From positions 1 through 64,000 of the forward strand of contig NZ_JACIIU010000002.1 of assembly GCF_014205685.1 (NCBI RefSeq): a DNA stretch of 64,000 nucleotides, written 5' to 3'. Below the pieces are notes generated by a model. That model saw only the letters and a list, made by a program, of their open reading frames with translations, ran no database searches and was not told the DNA's origin. Source of the stretch: Paenochrobactrum gallinarii. GTDB lineage: Bacteria > Pseudomonadota > Alphaproteobacteria > Rhizobiales > Rhizobiaceae. A program made the translations under genes and the position numbers. Positions 47,973 through 57,664 of this stretch are shown piece by piece (the first letter of the stretch is position 1; each line of letters begins with the position of its first letter).

Positions 47973-48004
47973 AAAGGGCTCACTCTTGCAAGAGTGAGCC
48001 CTTT
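47973..48004 (-). terminator. Intrinsic terminator downstream of the SPOR gene
   Basis: Perfect 14-bp stem AAAGGGCTCACTCT (47973-47986), loop TGCA, AGAGTGAGCCCTTT (47991-48004); in the minus direction TTTGTTTATC follows. It separates the SPOR gene from nagZ. Confidence 0.93.
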
Positions 48005-48069
48005 AGAAATGTCATAATATCTCTACAATATTTTTTGACGGCAGCTGACCGCCAATCATTATTGTCTGT

Positions 48070-51030
48070 TTACTGCGTTACGAAGCAACTGCCACCGGCA
48101 TTTTTATAACGTTCACACAATGCGTTGGCATCAGCCTTCGAGCCAGCGGCAATACGAACACGGTAATAAGTACCCTTGCCCGGAATGTCGGCCTTACGAA
48201 TATCGACAGCACGACCACCAATGACGCTCGCATATTTCTGACCCATTGTTGCAAAAGATTTTTGCGCAAGTTCTGCAGAAGGCTGCGATGCGATCTGGAT
48301 ATAATAGCTGCCCGCTGCAGGAGCTGCCGGCGTTTCTGTCACTGCCGGTGCCACTGGTGTTGTCGTACCCACAACCGTTGTTGGCTGCTGAGCCGGGCGG
48401 GACGGAGCAACCGGTACTTGTGCCGGTGGTGTGAAGGTCTGTGTTTCCACAGGGCGTACCGGTGCAACTGGTGTGCTTGTTTGCGTATTATTTTCCGGTG
48501 CATTAATCACATCAGCTGGTGTCAGCGGTGCGGATTCAATGATGTTTTCCGGTGTCAGCTCTTCCAGTTCAGGCGCTACAGGTGTTACAGGACGCGGCGT
48601 GTCGACAGGGTTTTGTACGATTGTACCATCCGGACGCACAACCATGGTCTGCACAGGGCGCGACGCAATCAGCGGAGCTTCTTCAGCCGGAGCATTGTTG
48701 CTGGTTGCAGTGACTGTGTCATTGCGCTCTTCATCAATGCTGCCAAACTCATCTTCGTTAGTGGCCAGATCAACCGGATCCTCCTGCGCGCTGACCAGAG
48801 ATTTTTGCTCCGGATTCTGCGGAATTGTACCCGCAACGCGCTCATAAACAGCCTTGTCCTGATTAGGCACAGTTGCGCCACCCGGATTTTCCGGCTGCAT
48901 TTTCACAGGCTGATTATCAGAGCGAATAATAACCGGATCACCCGAAGTAATTCCGCCACCAATAAAGTGATACGCAATGCCGCCGATCAGCACCAGAACA
49001 CCGGCAGCAGTTGCAAGCAACATACCGCGGCGACCACGCACCGGACGTTCACGATAAGCATCTGCGGCAGCCCCCAGATCTTCACCAATACCGTAAGGGG
49101 CAGTTTCGGGAGCAGATGGTCCTGCACCATTATTGCCATCTGCCCAATGATTGTAAAAATCATCCTGACTGCCTGAGGAGGATGTCTGTGCATCGGCTTG
49201 ACGACGACCTGCTAATCCGGCAACGGCAGCACCTGCTGCAAGTCCGGCTGCCGCGCCTGCTGTTGAGGCAGACGGGGCAAAATCAGCATAGCTCTCGCGG
49301 AAAATATCTTCAAAAACACGATCAGCTGATGCTGCTGCATCATTAGCTGCCGGCTGTGTCTCCTCAACGCTGATCGCGCTGAAAACATCGGCAAATTCTG
49401 CTTCAAGCTGGTTGAGACCGGCATTTTCCGGTTCGTCATAATATGGCACTTCAGGCAGATCGAGCGGCTGTGTCTGCTCAACTTTTGCTTCCGAAACGCT
49501 CATCGTTGCCACATCAGGCGCAGGAGCAGTAAAGCTTGAACGCTGCGCCGCATAATGCGGGAAAGGCGCTGGCTTGCGCTCATCTTCTGAAATCGCATGG
49601 GCGAAGGTCAGTGGTGCTTCTGCTTCTCTTGTTGATGCACTTGACGCAGTTTCATCAACCGAGAAATCAAAATCCTGATCGGAGAAGAAATTATCTGCCT
49701 GCACTTCTTCAGCAGCCTCTTCCGGCTGAACTTTGTCTTTTTCCCAAGCAAAATAGCTCTGTGCCGACAATTCGCGCTCAATGGCTTCCGAGAAGTTCTC
49801 GTCATCCAGTTCAAATGCATCTTCTTCAGGCAGATCAGCAAGGGTTGCTTCAAACTCGGCCGAAGCCTGATTAAGCGCGTTCAGCTCAATGTCACTTGGC
49901 TCAACAGCAAAGGAGGTATCATCAAAGAACATATCCTGCGGCGGCGCATCATTGGAATGAAGCGCAGGTGCTGAAGCAACTGGTTCTTCATTATAGCCAG
50001 GCTCTTCAGCATAATATGGCTCGGCAGCAAAGCTTGGCGCTTCGGCAAAAGATGGCTCATCATATGCGTTTTGAGTGAATGCAGGCTGAAAATTGCCACC
50101 TTCAATGGAAGATTGCGCAGCAAAATCATCAATGCTCTGCTCTGCTTCATAGCTCTGCCCGACATTGTCAAAAGATGTCAACGGCGCTTCATCATGCTCG
50201 GCATAAACCGGTTCCGGTGCCTCATAAGCCTCTTCATAAACAGGCTCACCGGCTGCCTGATATGGTTCAGCTGCGTAAACCGGTGCAGGCGCTGCCGCAG
50301 CAGGTGCATCATCACCAAAAAGCAAATTCGCTAATTCATCTTCCAGTGATGCAGCAGGAACAGCAGGCGCCGGAGCCACATATTCCGGCTCTTCTACGGA
50401 TGCGAATTGTGGCTCTGCCCCATAAGAATAAATATCATTGCTCTGCCCGCCAAGCGAACGGCTGGACAGCACATCTTCATGACCTGACAAAGCTGATGCC
50501 AGTTCACTTTCCAAATCAGCATTAAAGCCGTGATCGGCATAAGAATAAGGCACATCAGCTTCAGGCTGTGCAGGACTTTCATAGCTTTCAGCCACCGGCT
50601 CATCCGCCTGCTCTGTCGTAGCTGGCTGCGACTGCAAATGCTGGGTCAGGCTGCCATAACCATGCGAACCCTGATTGTAACTGGCATAGCTGCGCGCTGA
50701 CGCGCTTCTATAACTGTCTCGGTAATTATCCGCGGCCATGGTGGATGCGGGCGTCACAGGTGCAGGTGCGGCTGGTTCCGGTGAAACCGTCTCCGCAAAA
50801 ACATCCGGCACATCCTGCGCAAAAAAATCATCATCCAGTCCGCCAGCTAATTCACGTTCCAGATCGATAGCGAACATGTCGTCCGACGGGGGTGTTGTAT
50901 CCTGGTGCTTCGACTGAGCCGAAAACAAATCATCAAATCCACCGATCTGCGAAAGCTGCATCAGCGGATCATCTTCTTCCTGCACCGGACGCTCGCCGTT
51001 GCCGCGGGCTTTATAACTGCTGTCCGTCAT
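48070..51030 (-). CDS. Very large SPOR-domain membrane protein
   Basis: A 986-residue bitopic protein. Residues 1-660 are cytoplasmic, very acidic, of low complexity (Glu, Ala, Pro, Tyr-rich, with repeated EP..YAEEP units). One membrane helix near 668-690 (MLLATAAGVLVLIGGIAYHF) follows a basic RGRRG stop. A Pro/Thr/Val-rich periplasmic linker leads to the C-terminal SPOR domain at about 905-986 (YYIQIASQPSAELAQKSF, YYRVRIAAGSKADANALC), which binds denuded septal peptidoglycan. Family members sit between nagZ and argS throughout Rhizobiales. Start behind AGGAAG. Likely a division-site protein; a partner for the acidic region is unknown. Confidence 0.9.
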   Translation of the reverse strand: MTDSSYKARGNGERPVQEEDDPLMQLSQIGGFDDLFSAQSKHQDTTPPSDDMFAIDLERELAGGLDDDFFAQDVPDVFAETVSPEPAAPAPVTPASTMAADNYRDSYRSASARSYASYNQGSHGYGSLTQHLQSQPATTEQADEPVAESYESPAQPEADVPYSYADHGFNADLESELASALSGHEDVLSSRSLGGQSNDIYSYGAEPQFASVEEPEYVAPAPAVPAASLEDELANLLFGDDAPAAAAPAPVYAAEPYQAAGEPVYEEAYEAPEPVYAEHDEAPLTSFDNVGQSYEAEQSIDDFAAQSSIEGGNFQPAFTQNAYDEPSFAEAPSFAAEPYYAEEPGYNEEPVASAPALHSNDAPPQDMFFDDTSFAVEPSDIELNALNQASAEFEATLADLPEEDAFELDDENFSEAIERELSAQSYFAWEKDKVQPEEAAEEVQADNFFSDQDFDFSVDETASSASTREAEAPLTFAHAISEDERKPAPFPHYAAQRSSFTAPAPDVATMSVSEAKVEQTQPLDLPEVPYYDEPENAGLNQLEAEFADVFSAISVEETQPAANDAAASADRVFEDIFRESYADFAPSASTAGAAAGLAAGAAVAGLAGRRQADAQTSSSGSQDDFYNHWADGNNGAGPSAPETAPYGIGEDLGAAADAYRERPVRGRRGMLLATAAGVLVLIGGIAYHFIGGGITSGDPVIIRSDNQPVKMQPENPGGATVPNQDKAVYERVAGTIPQNPEQKSLVSAQEDPVDLATNEDEFGSIDEERNDTVTATSNNAPAEEAPLIASRPVQTMVVRPDGTIVQNPVDTPRPVTPVAPELEELTPENIIESAPLTPADVINAPENNTQTSTPVAPVRPVETQTFTPPAQVPVAPSRPAQQPTTVVGTTTPVAPAVTETPAAPAAGSYYIQIASQPSAELAQKSFATMGQKYASVIGGRAVDIRKADIPGKGTYYRVRIAAGSKADANALCERYKNAGGSCFVTQ

Positions 51031-51235
51031 GACTTCTTCCTAACTCATACCCTAAAGATATCACCCGATATCTGTAACCATTGCAAATACCAGTGCAATG
51101 TGGGCAAAAGTTGACGGTAGTTTCCCATCGAAACCAGCAGAACAAAGCTTCATGACAAAGCTCCGTTCTGCAAGTATTCAACTATGGCCTCACAAGCATA
51201 TCCCGAACTTTTTCATGTCCGGTTATTTTACCTGA

Positions 51236-52993
51236 TCAGCGCATTTCCGTCGGAGCATCCGCACCAATAATAGTCAGTCCGGATTTCAGAACGTCGGAAA
51301 CAACCTGCACCAGCCCAAGCCTGGCAAGTGACAAGTTTGTATCGTTAACCTTGATAAAACGTAAATCTTGGTTTTCTGAACCTTTATTCCATTGAGAATG
51401 GAACGCAGAAGCCAGGTCATACAGGTAAAAAGCCAGTCTATGCGGCTCTTGATGACTAGAAGCCGCTTCAATAAGACGCGGATATTCTGCCAGCTTACGG
51501 ATAAGCGCCAATTCACTTTCATCTGTTAAAAGACTTAAATGCGCCGCAAGTGATTCTTTTTCTATCGTCTCAATGCCCAATTGTTCCCGTGCCTGACGGA
51601 ATACTGAATGGCAACGCGCCGATGCATATTGAACATAGAAAACCGGATTGTCTTTTGACTGTTCGGTGACCTTGGCAAAGTCAAAATCAAGTGCCACATC
51701 GCTCTTGCGATAAAGCATCATGAAACGCACCGGATCACGGCCAACTTCATCCACCACATCACGCAATGTAATGAACTCGCCTGCACGCTTCGACATGCGC
51801 ACCGGTTCGCCGTCACGCAGCAGCTTTACCATCTGGCAAAGCAGCACAGTGAGCTTGGCCTTACCATCCGACACAGCGCGTGCCACAGCTTCCAGACGCT
51901 TGACATAACCGCCATGATCCGCGCCCAGCACATAGATCATTTCATCAAAGCCGCGATCATACTTATCTTTGAAATATGCAACATCAGCAGCAAAATAGGT
52001 GAATGAGCCGTCAGACTTCATCAAAGCGCGGTCGATATCATCGCCCACTTCGGTGGAGCGGAACAAAGTCTGCTCGCGATCTTCCCAATCATCCGGCAGC
52101 TGGCCTTTTGGCGGCGGCAGCTTGCCCTTATAAACATGACCTTTCATGGTCAGGTCATTGATGGTTGAGCGGATCGCCTGCGCATGATTGGCATGCAATG
52201 TCTTTTCCGAATAGAAAAGATCATGACGCACATTCAGCGCTTCAAGATCAGCGCGGATCATATCCATCATCGCTTTGATGGTGCGCTCTTTCAAAATCTC
52301 AAGGCGCTCATCTTCCTGCATTTCAAGCAACTTATTGCCAAACTCTTCAGCCAGTGCCTGACCGACAGGAACGAGATAATCGCCCGGATAAAGACCGGCC
52401 GGAATTTCACCAATCTCCTCGCCCAGCGCTTCGCGGTAACGCAAGAAAGCAGATTTTGCCACAACATCAATCTGCGCGCCCGCATCATTGATGTAATATT
52501 CTTTAGTGACATCATAGCCGCTGAAGGACAAAAGATTAGCCAGCACATCACCGACAACCGCACCACGGCAATGACCGACATGCATAGGACCTGTTGGGTT
52601 TGCCGATACATATTCCACATTGACCTTGCGGCCTTCACCCAAACCGGAGCGACCATAATCAGTGCCGGAAGCCAACATTGTGGCAAGGCCGCGCTGCCAA
52701 TAGGCTGGCTTCAAACGCAAGTTGATAAAGCCCGGACCTGCAACATCCACCGACTCAACATCGCTGTCCTGACGTAAGGCTCCGGCAATTTTCTCGGCCA
52801 GGGCACGCGGATTTTCACCAACAGCCTTGGATAAAACCATCGCCGCATTGGTAGCAATATCACCATGGCTCGCATCGCGCGGCGGCTCAACACCAACGCG
52901 TGAAAGGTCTAAATCACCACCGTCTTTTGCTTTAAGATCAATGTCTTGCAGCGTTTTTTTGATACGTTCATCGAAATCTGTAAAGATATTCAT
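51236..52993 (-). CDS. argS: Arginyl-tRNA synthetase
   Basis: A 585-residue class I synthetase. The HIGH motif is HVGH at 138-141 in [12 protein letters not shown], the KMSKS counterpart is RMSKRAGEF, and the C-terminal ALF/DALR anticodon domain follows. Start behind ACAGGACAG. It is downstream of dgt on the same strand. Confidence 0.97.
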   Translation of the reverse strand: MNIFTDFDERIKKTLQDIDLKAKDGGDLDLSRVGVEPPRDASHGDIATNAAMVLSKAVGENPRALAEKIAGALRQDSDVESVDVAGPGFINLRLKPAYWQRGLATMLASGTDYGRSGLGEGRKVNVEYVSANPTGPMHVGHCRGAVVGDVLANLLSFSGYDVTKEYYINDAGAQIDVVAKSAFLRYREALGEEIGEIPAGLYPGDYLVPVGQALAEEFGNKLLEMQEDERLEILKERTIKAMMDMIRADLEALNVRHDLFYSEKTLHANHAQAIRSTINDLTMKGHVYKGKLPPPKGQLPDDWEDREQTLFRSTEVGDDIDRALMKSDGSFTYFAADVAYFKDKYDRGFDEMIYVLGADHGGYVKRLEAVARAVSDGKAKLTVLLCQMVKLLRDGEPVRMSKRAGEFITLRDVVDEVGRDPVRFMMLYRKSDVALDFDFAKVTEQSKDNPVFYVQYASARCHSVFRQAREQLGIETIEKESLAAHLSLLTDESELALIRKLAEYPRLIEAASSHQEPHRLAFYLYDLASAFHSQWNKGSENQDLRFIKVNDTNLSLARLGLVQVVSDVLKSGLTIIGADAPTEMR

Positions 52994-53116
52994 GATCTGT
53001 CCTGTTTCGCAGAGGCACTCATCTTTTTAAGCTACCTCTCATGCATAAAATTCTCAAAGCAACCAGCAAGCTTTTGCCAACTCTTATCGATCGCGCTTAA
53101 AATCTTTTCCGCCCGA

Positions 53117-54322
53117 TTAAGCCAATTCATCTGTTTGGTCAAACAATCGTCGATGCTCACGCAAAGCATAGTTGTCGGTCATACCGGAGATGAAGTCAGC
53201 AATATGTCTGGCTTTCTGAAGTTTTTCCAAGCCTTCCATCTTGGCCTGCCACTCATCGGGCATCTTTTCAGAGCTTGCCTGATAGAGATCAAACAAGTCC
53301 TGCACAACCTTGTCAGCGACCCTTCGTCGTCGGACAACGCTTTCATGGAAATACAGATTTTTAAACAAATAACGCTTCAACTCGCGCTCTTGTTCAAACA
53401 TGGCTGGCGAGAAACCAACCAAAGCTGAAGAATGGTTGCGCACATCTTCAATGGATTGCGGCTGCAATGCCTCAATACGGCGGCGTGCTTCCCTGATCAC
53501 ATCCTCAACCATGACAGTGATCTGGCGGCGCACCAATTCATAGCCGACACGCGCATCATCAAGGTTTGGATATTTGCCCCGCACAATCGCAATCAGATCA
53601 CGGGTAAGCCGGACATCCTCCAAGCCTTTCAGTGTCAAAAGCCCTGCCCGCAAGCCATCATCAATATCATGCGCATTATAGGCGATATCGTCAGCGATGG
53701 CTGCGCACTGCGCTTCCAGACTTGCAAAACTATCAAGCCGCAGATCATATTTGTCGTTAAAGTCAAGGATCGGTTGCGCCACGATCTCTTCCACTGCATA
53801 AGCGCCGGTCAGCGGCCCATTATGCTTGACCAAACCTTCCAGAGTCTCCCAGCTAAGGTTCAGCCCATCAAATTCCGCATAGCGATGCTCAAGCTTAGTG
53901 ACAATGCGCAATGACTGCGCATTATGGTCGAAACCGCCATAGTCCTTCATCCGCTCATTCAGCGTATCTTCGCCGGTATGGCCAAATGGTGTGTGGCCAA
54001 AATCATGCACCAAGGCCACGGCTTCGGCCAAATCTTCATCCAGCCGCAAGGCACGCGCCAATGCCCGCGCAATTTGCGCCACTTCGATCGTATGGGTCAA
54101 ACGAGTGCGATAGTGATCGCCCTCATGCGCGATAAAAACTTGTGTCTTATGTTTCAAACGGCGAAACGCATTGGAATGGATAATGCGATCACGGTCACGC
54201 TGATAGGGCGTGCGCGTCGGACTATCGGCTTCAGGCACCAAGCGCCCACGGCTTTTAGCCGGATCAGAGGCATAGCTCGCCCGCTCCCGATAGCCAAAAC
54301 CAATTCCGTCCAAATTCTCCAT
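53117..54322 (-). CDS. dgt: dGTP triphosphohydrolase-like protein
   Basis: A 401-residue HD-domain dNTPase. Metal ligands are visible in [14 protein letters not shown] (His77) and [16 protein letters not shown] (His106-Asp107), and a later Asp in [14 protein letters not shown]. Releases triphosphate from dGTP and possibly other dNTPs. Divergent from erpA across 214 bp. Confidence 0.94.
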   Translation of the reverse strand: MENLDGIGFGYRERASYASDPAKSRGRLVPEADSPTRTPYQRDRDRIIHSNAFRRLKHKTQVFIAHEGDHYRTRLTHTIEVAQIARALARALRLDEDLAEAVALVHDFGHTPFGHTGEDTLNERMKDYGGFDHNAQSLRIVTKLEHRYAEFDGLNLSWETLEGLVKHNGPLTGAYAVEEIVAQPILDFNDKYDLRLDSFASLEAQCAAIADDIAYNAHDIDDGLRAGLLTLKGLEDVRLTRDLIAIVRGKYPNLDDARVGYELVRRQITVMVEDVIREARRRIEALQPQSIEDVRNHSSALVGFSPAMFEQERELKRYLFKNLYFHESVVRRRRVADKVVQDLFDLYQASSEKMPDEWQAKMEGLEKLQKARHIADFISGMTDNYALREHRRLFDQTDELA

Positions 54323-54536
54323 TTTATCGCCCGCACTTCACTTTGATGCTGATTGCTTGCCGCAAATTGTCATGCTGCTTTCTATAGCACAAACATATTT
54401 CTGTCGCTTAAACTTTGATAAACGACATTTAATCACCATTGACACTTTACCGGTCAGTTCTTAGCTATCATAGATATGACATAAGATGTGCTGCGATATT
54501 ATGATAATAGACGCAGTTTTTTATCCGGAGCAAACC

Positions 54537-54863
54537 ATGACGGGTATATCCGTATCAGATTCAGCCGCCAAGCGGATCGCTAAAATTCTCAGCAGCGAGC
54601 CTGACAAATCAGCTTTGCGCGTTTCTGTTGAAGGCGGCGGCTGCACCGGTTTTTCATATAAATATGAACTGGTGAGCGATCAAGAAGACGATGATCTGGT
54701 GATTGAAAAAGCCGGATCAAAAGTGCTGATTGATGCTATCTCGCTGCCTTATCTGGATGGCTCGGTCATTGATTTTGTTGATGACCTGATGGGGCAATCA
54801 TTCCAGATCCAAAATCCAAATGCCACCAGCTCTTGTGGTTGCGGCACCAGCTTCTCGATCTAA
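54537..54863 (+). CDS. erpA: Iron-sulfur cluster insertion protein ErpA
   Basis: A 108-residue A-type Fe-S carrier. The three cluster cysteines are Cys36 in GGGCTGF and Cys100/Cys102 in SSCGCG. Start ATG at 54537 behind CCGGAG. It delivers clusters to apoproteins in the cytoplasm. Upstream of xthA by about 105 bp. Confidence 0.94.
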   Translation: MTGISVSDSAAKRIAKILSSEPDKSALRVSVEGGGCTGFSYKYELVSDQEDDDLVIEKAGSKVLIDAISLPYLDGSVIDFVDDLMGQSFQIQNPNATSSCGCGTSFSI

Positions 54864-54967
54864 GCTGATTTTAAAAGCCTGATTGCAGGCTGATTTATCT
54901 GTGGCAAGCGCAACCATTCCCCCTATAGCGCTTGCCGTTCTCCTCACAATTCTCTATTCCTTATGCC

Positions 54968-55756
54968 ATGAAAATAGCGACATGGAATATTAACGGCGTT
55001 AAAGCGCGTATCGACAATCTTCTGCATTGGCTGGAAGAATCATCCCCTGATATTGCCTGTTTGCAGGAAATCAAATCGGTGGATGAGTTGTTTCCACGGA
55101 TGGAGATTGAAGCGCTCGGCTACCACGTGGAAACCCACGGCCAAAAAGGCTTTAACGGCGTCGCCATTCTCTCCAGGAAAACACCTGATGAAGTGACCCG
55201 CGGCTTGCCGGGCGATGATAGCGATGAGCAATCACGCTTTATTCAGGCGCAATTTTCAACCGATCAAGGTGTATTACGTGTTGTTTCGCTATATCTGCCT
55301 AACGGCAATCCGGTTGATACGGAAAAATACCCATACAAGCTCTCATGGATGAAGCGCCTGAACTCCTGGGCTGAAGAACAACTCGCCCTTGAAGAACCGC
55401 TTGTTCTTGCCGGTGACTATAATATTATACCGGAACCAAAAGACGCAGAAACACCTGCTGCATGGGTCAATGATGCGCTTTTTCTGCGCACATCACGCGT
55501 CCTGTTCCGCGAATTAGAAAATTTAGGCTTTAGCGATGCTTTCCGCGCCACTACTGATGCCGATAAGTCCTATTCGTTCTGGGATTATCAGGCTGGTGCA
55601 TGGCAGAAAAATAATGGCATCCGCATTGACCATCTGATGCTTTCGCCTGAGGCCGCCGATCTTCTGGAAACAGTGGACATTGAAAAACATACGCGTGGCT
55701 GGGAAAAACCATCCGATCACGTGCCGGTCGTCATCACGCTGAAAAGCGCGTTCTAG
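54968..55756 (+). CDS. xthA: Exodeoxyribonuclease III
   Basis: A 262-residue AP endonuclease/3'-exonuclease of base-excision repair. Asn7 in TWNINGVKAR, Glu34 in CLQEIKS, GDYNIIPEPKD and the C-terminal SDHVPVVI give the conserved metal and catalytic residues. Start ATG at 54968 is the universal family start. Convergent with exoR. Confidence 0.95.
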   Translation: MKIATWNINGVKARIDNLLHWLEESSPDIACLQEIKSVDELFPRMEIEALGYHVETHGQKGFNGVAILSRKTPDEVTRGLPGDDSDEQSRFIQAQFSTDQGVLRVVSLYLPNGNPVDTEKYPYKLSWMKRLNSWAEEQLALEEPLVLAGDYNIIPEPKDAETPAAWVNDALFLRTSRVLFRELENLGFSDAFRATTDADKSYSFWDYQAGAWQKNNGIRIDHLMLSPEAADLLETVDIEKHTRGWEKPSDHVPVVITLKSAF

Positions 55757-55790
55757 ACAAACGCTTTAAGAAACAAGGTAAGTTGATTAT

Positions 55791-55812
55791 AAGCGCTCCA
55801 TAGTGAGCGCTT
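55791..55812. terminator. Hairpin between xthA and exoR
   Basis: Perfect 8-bp stem AAGCGCTC (55791-55798) / GAGCGCTT (55805-55812) between the two converging genes. Only short T-runs follow, so termination may be weak. Confidence 0.6.
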
Positions 55813-55839
55813 TAAAAAAACATGCGCTTAGAAGTGCGC

Positions 55840-56667
55840 TCAGTTGCTTTCAGCCATCAGCCGAATATTAGTGCCCTGTCCCCAGCGTCCAGCCAGTGCA
55901 ATCGCATTACGGCGATCAGCCTCACCTGCAATAGAGAAAGCCTGTTCCTGCATTTCGCGGATCCATGCTTTATCCTGCACAGCGCAATGCTCAAATGCCA
56001 CAGTCAGCATCGCTAAGCCCTGCACGGTCTTTCCGGCCTGAAACAGCATATTGCCAAACATAGCCTGCGCATTGGCATGGCCTTTTTGCGCCGACAACTG
56101 GAACCAGCGCGCTGCCTGAACCGGATTGCGTTCACCGCCCTCACCATTCAGCAGCATTTTGCCCAACTCATATTGAGCAGCAGGATCACCAAAGCTGGAC
56201 GCAGCCTGCACATAAAGATCACGCGCCATAGGTAAGTTGGAACGCACAGGTGTATCAGGAATGCCGCGACGTACATAACCGGCCAGTGCAGTCAGAGCAT
56301 CTGCCACATAGGATTCATTCTGTGAGCCGGGGTCAACGCCATCACGCACAATTTTTTCAAAAATCTGGTAGGCCGCAAAATCATCTTCAGGCACACCGTC
56401 TCCGTCAGCATACATACGCGCCAGCTTCCAGTTTGCACCCGGATGCCCTTGCTCAGCCGCATAACGGAGCGCTTTAACAGCTTCGTCTTTATGACCACTT
56501 TTATAAGCAGAAAAGAAAACTTCAAAAGGATTATTGGATTTAGGCTTGTCCTGCACATCAAAGGCAAAGCCAGCCTGAGTGCTCGCTGCAATACTCAATA
56601 AAGCCAAGCCCAATACAGAGCCGCAGAAATGGCCCTTTCTTGGGAATGCAAAATTTTTCAAAGACAT
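55840..56667 (-). CDS. exoR: ExoR, periplasmic Sel1-repeat regulator of ChvG/ChvI
   Basis: A 275-residue periplasmic protein with a signal peptide at about 1-33 (VLGLALLSIAASTQAGFA) and Sel1-type repeats. The segments EAVKALRYAAEQGHPGANW, LARMYADGDGVPEDDFAAY, ALAGYVRRGIPDTP, AQYELGKMLLNGEG and NAQAMFGNMLFQAGKTVQGL match ExoR of Sinorhizobium and Agrobacterium closely, from memory. There ExoR binds and restrains the ChvG (ExoS) sensor kinase, controlling exopolysaccharide, motility and acid response, and is lost by proteolysis. The sensor and regulator genes are not in this window. ATG at 56667 chosen over a TTG three codons earlier. Confidence 0.88.
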   Translation of the reverse strand: MSLKNFAFPRKGHFCGSVLGLALLSIAASTQAGFAFDVQDKPKSNNPFEVFFSAYKSGHKDEAVKALRYAAEQGHPGANWKLARMYADGDGVPEDDFAAYQIFEKIVRDGVDPGSQNESYVADALTALAGYVRRGIPDTPVRSNLPMARDLYVQAASSFGDPAAQYELGKMLLNGEGGERNPVQAARWFQLSAQKGHANAQAMFGNMLFQAGKTVQGLAMLTVAFEHCAVQDKAWIREMQEQAFSIAGEADRRNAIALAGRWGQGTNIRLMAESN

Positions 56668-56676
56668 TGCAGTCAA

Positions 56677-57085
56677 TTTCTCTTAATCCCGTTGGTCAAA
56701 GACGTAAGGTTCGTATCAGTCAAAACTATAATATGACTTATCGGCGACACTACGACTTTCGGATGGCAAAATAAGGCATCTTGATGTCACTTAACTTTAC
56801 CGTCCAGATTTAAACCCTAGACTTAAACTCTGCGCTGAACGTGAATAAGTCGGTTATCATGCGCATTAATTAAACCTTTATCCCGCTTTGTGGCGGCATA
56901 GGGGCAAATAGCCCTTATCTGAACTTAATATAGTTTATAGAAAAAAACTGTTGCGGAATCGCCACATCAATCATTCAAGAAATTATGTTTAACAAAACCC
57001 AATCTCATATTTTGTAAATTGGACAAATTTCAACTTATAAAAACGAACGAAAACTCAAAATATATAAATAATATCATTTACTTAT
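56677..57085. other. Non-genic stretch upstream of exoR
   Basis: About 410 bp, AT-rich. It must contain the exoR promoter and leader. No gene or clear repeat was recognised. Confidence 0.5.
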
Positions 57086-57111
57086 AGGAACCTCTTAATA
57101 AAGAGGTTCCT
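57086..57111 (-). terminator. Hairpin overlapping the stop codon of the GDYXXLXY gene
   Basis: Perfect 11-bp stem AGGAACCTCTT (57086-57096), loop AATA, AAGAGGTTCCT (57101-57111). It covers the last codons and stop of the minus-strand gene. No T-run follows in the minus direction, so it may protect the mRNA 3' end rather than terminate. Confidence 0.6.
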
Positions 57112-57664
57112 GATAGACTTTTACACCCTTATTTTGCAGGGCCTTAATTTGCGCAACACCGGCTTTGGAAACAGCAATCGTAGCGGTGATATTATCTTCG
57201 GTTATCTCCCCTTCAAGCGCTAAACCTTCACCTTCCGGCACATAATAACGCTCAATACCGAATCGTAAGCGCACATTCCCACCAGATTGCAGCCAGATCG
57301 GATACATGGTTTCACCTCTGATCTGCACTTCATCACTGGCGAGATCCGTAAAAGCACTCACCGAGGCGCGGCTCATATGCCAAAACCCGTCTGTACCTTT
57401 TTTAACAGCCACATAAATATCACCTTCGTAATTCTCAACCGCGCCCTGCACATCGCTCAGCGCTATCTGTGAAAAATCATAACCAAGAATTACATAGTCC
57501 CCGCGCATCAGATCACGCGGATCAACACGACTTGTCTGAACGACAATATCTTGCCCGTTGCGTAAAATCTGTGCCCGTTTTTCAATACCGGCGAATAAGA
57601 CACCGGTTTGCAGTAAGGCGGTAAGTATGGCGGCGCCGTAAAGATATTTTGCGTTCATCTTCAT
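57095..57664 (-). CDS. GDYXXLXY domain membrane-anchored protein
   Basis: A 189-residue protein with one N-terminal membrane segment (YLYGAAILTALLQTGVLFAG) and a periplasmic domain with the family signature in DLMRGDYVILGYDFS (GDYVILGY). The family accompanies DUF2157 membrane proteins. Its start overlaps the end of the DUF2157 gene by 4 bp. Function unknown; an envelope complex with the neighbour is likely. Confidence 0.88.
   Translation of the reverse strand: MKMNAKYLYGAAILTALLQTGVLFAGIEKRAQILRNGQDIVVQTSRVDPRDLMRGDYVILGYDFSQIALSDVQGAVENYEGDIYVAVKKGTDGFWHMSRASVSAFTDLASDEVQIRGETMYPIWLQSGGNVRLRFGIERYYVPEGEGLALEGEITEDNITATIAVSKAGVAQIKALQNKGVKVYQEPLY

Noticed and set aside
48262..49176. 304-codon Cys/Arg-rich plus-strand frame
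   Set aside because: Antisense shadow of the SPOR protein's repetitive region; no family signature.
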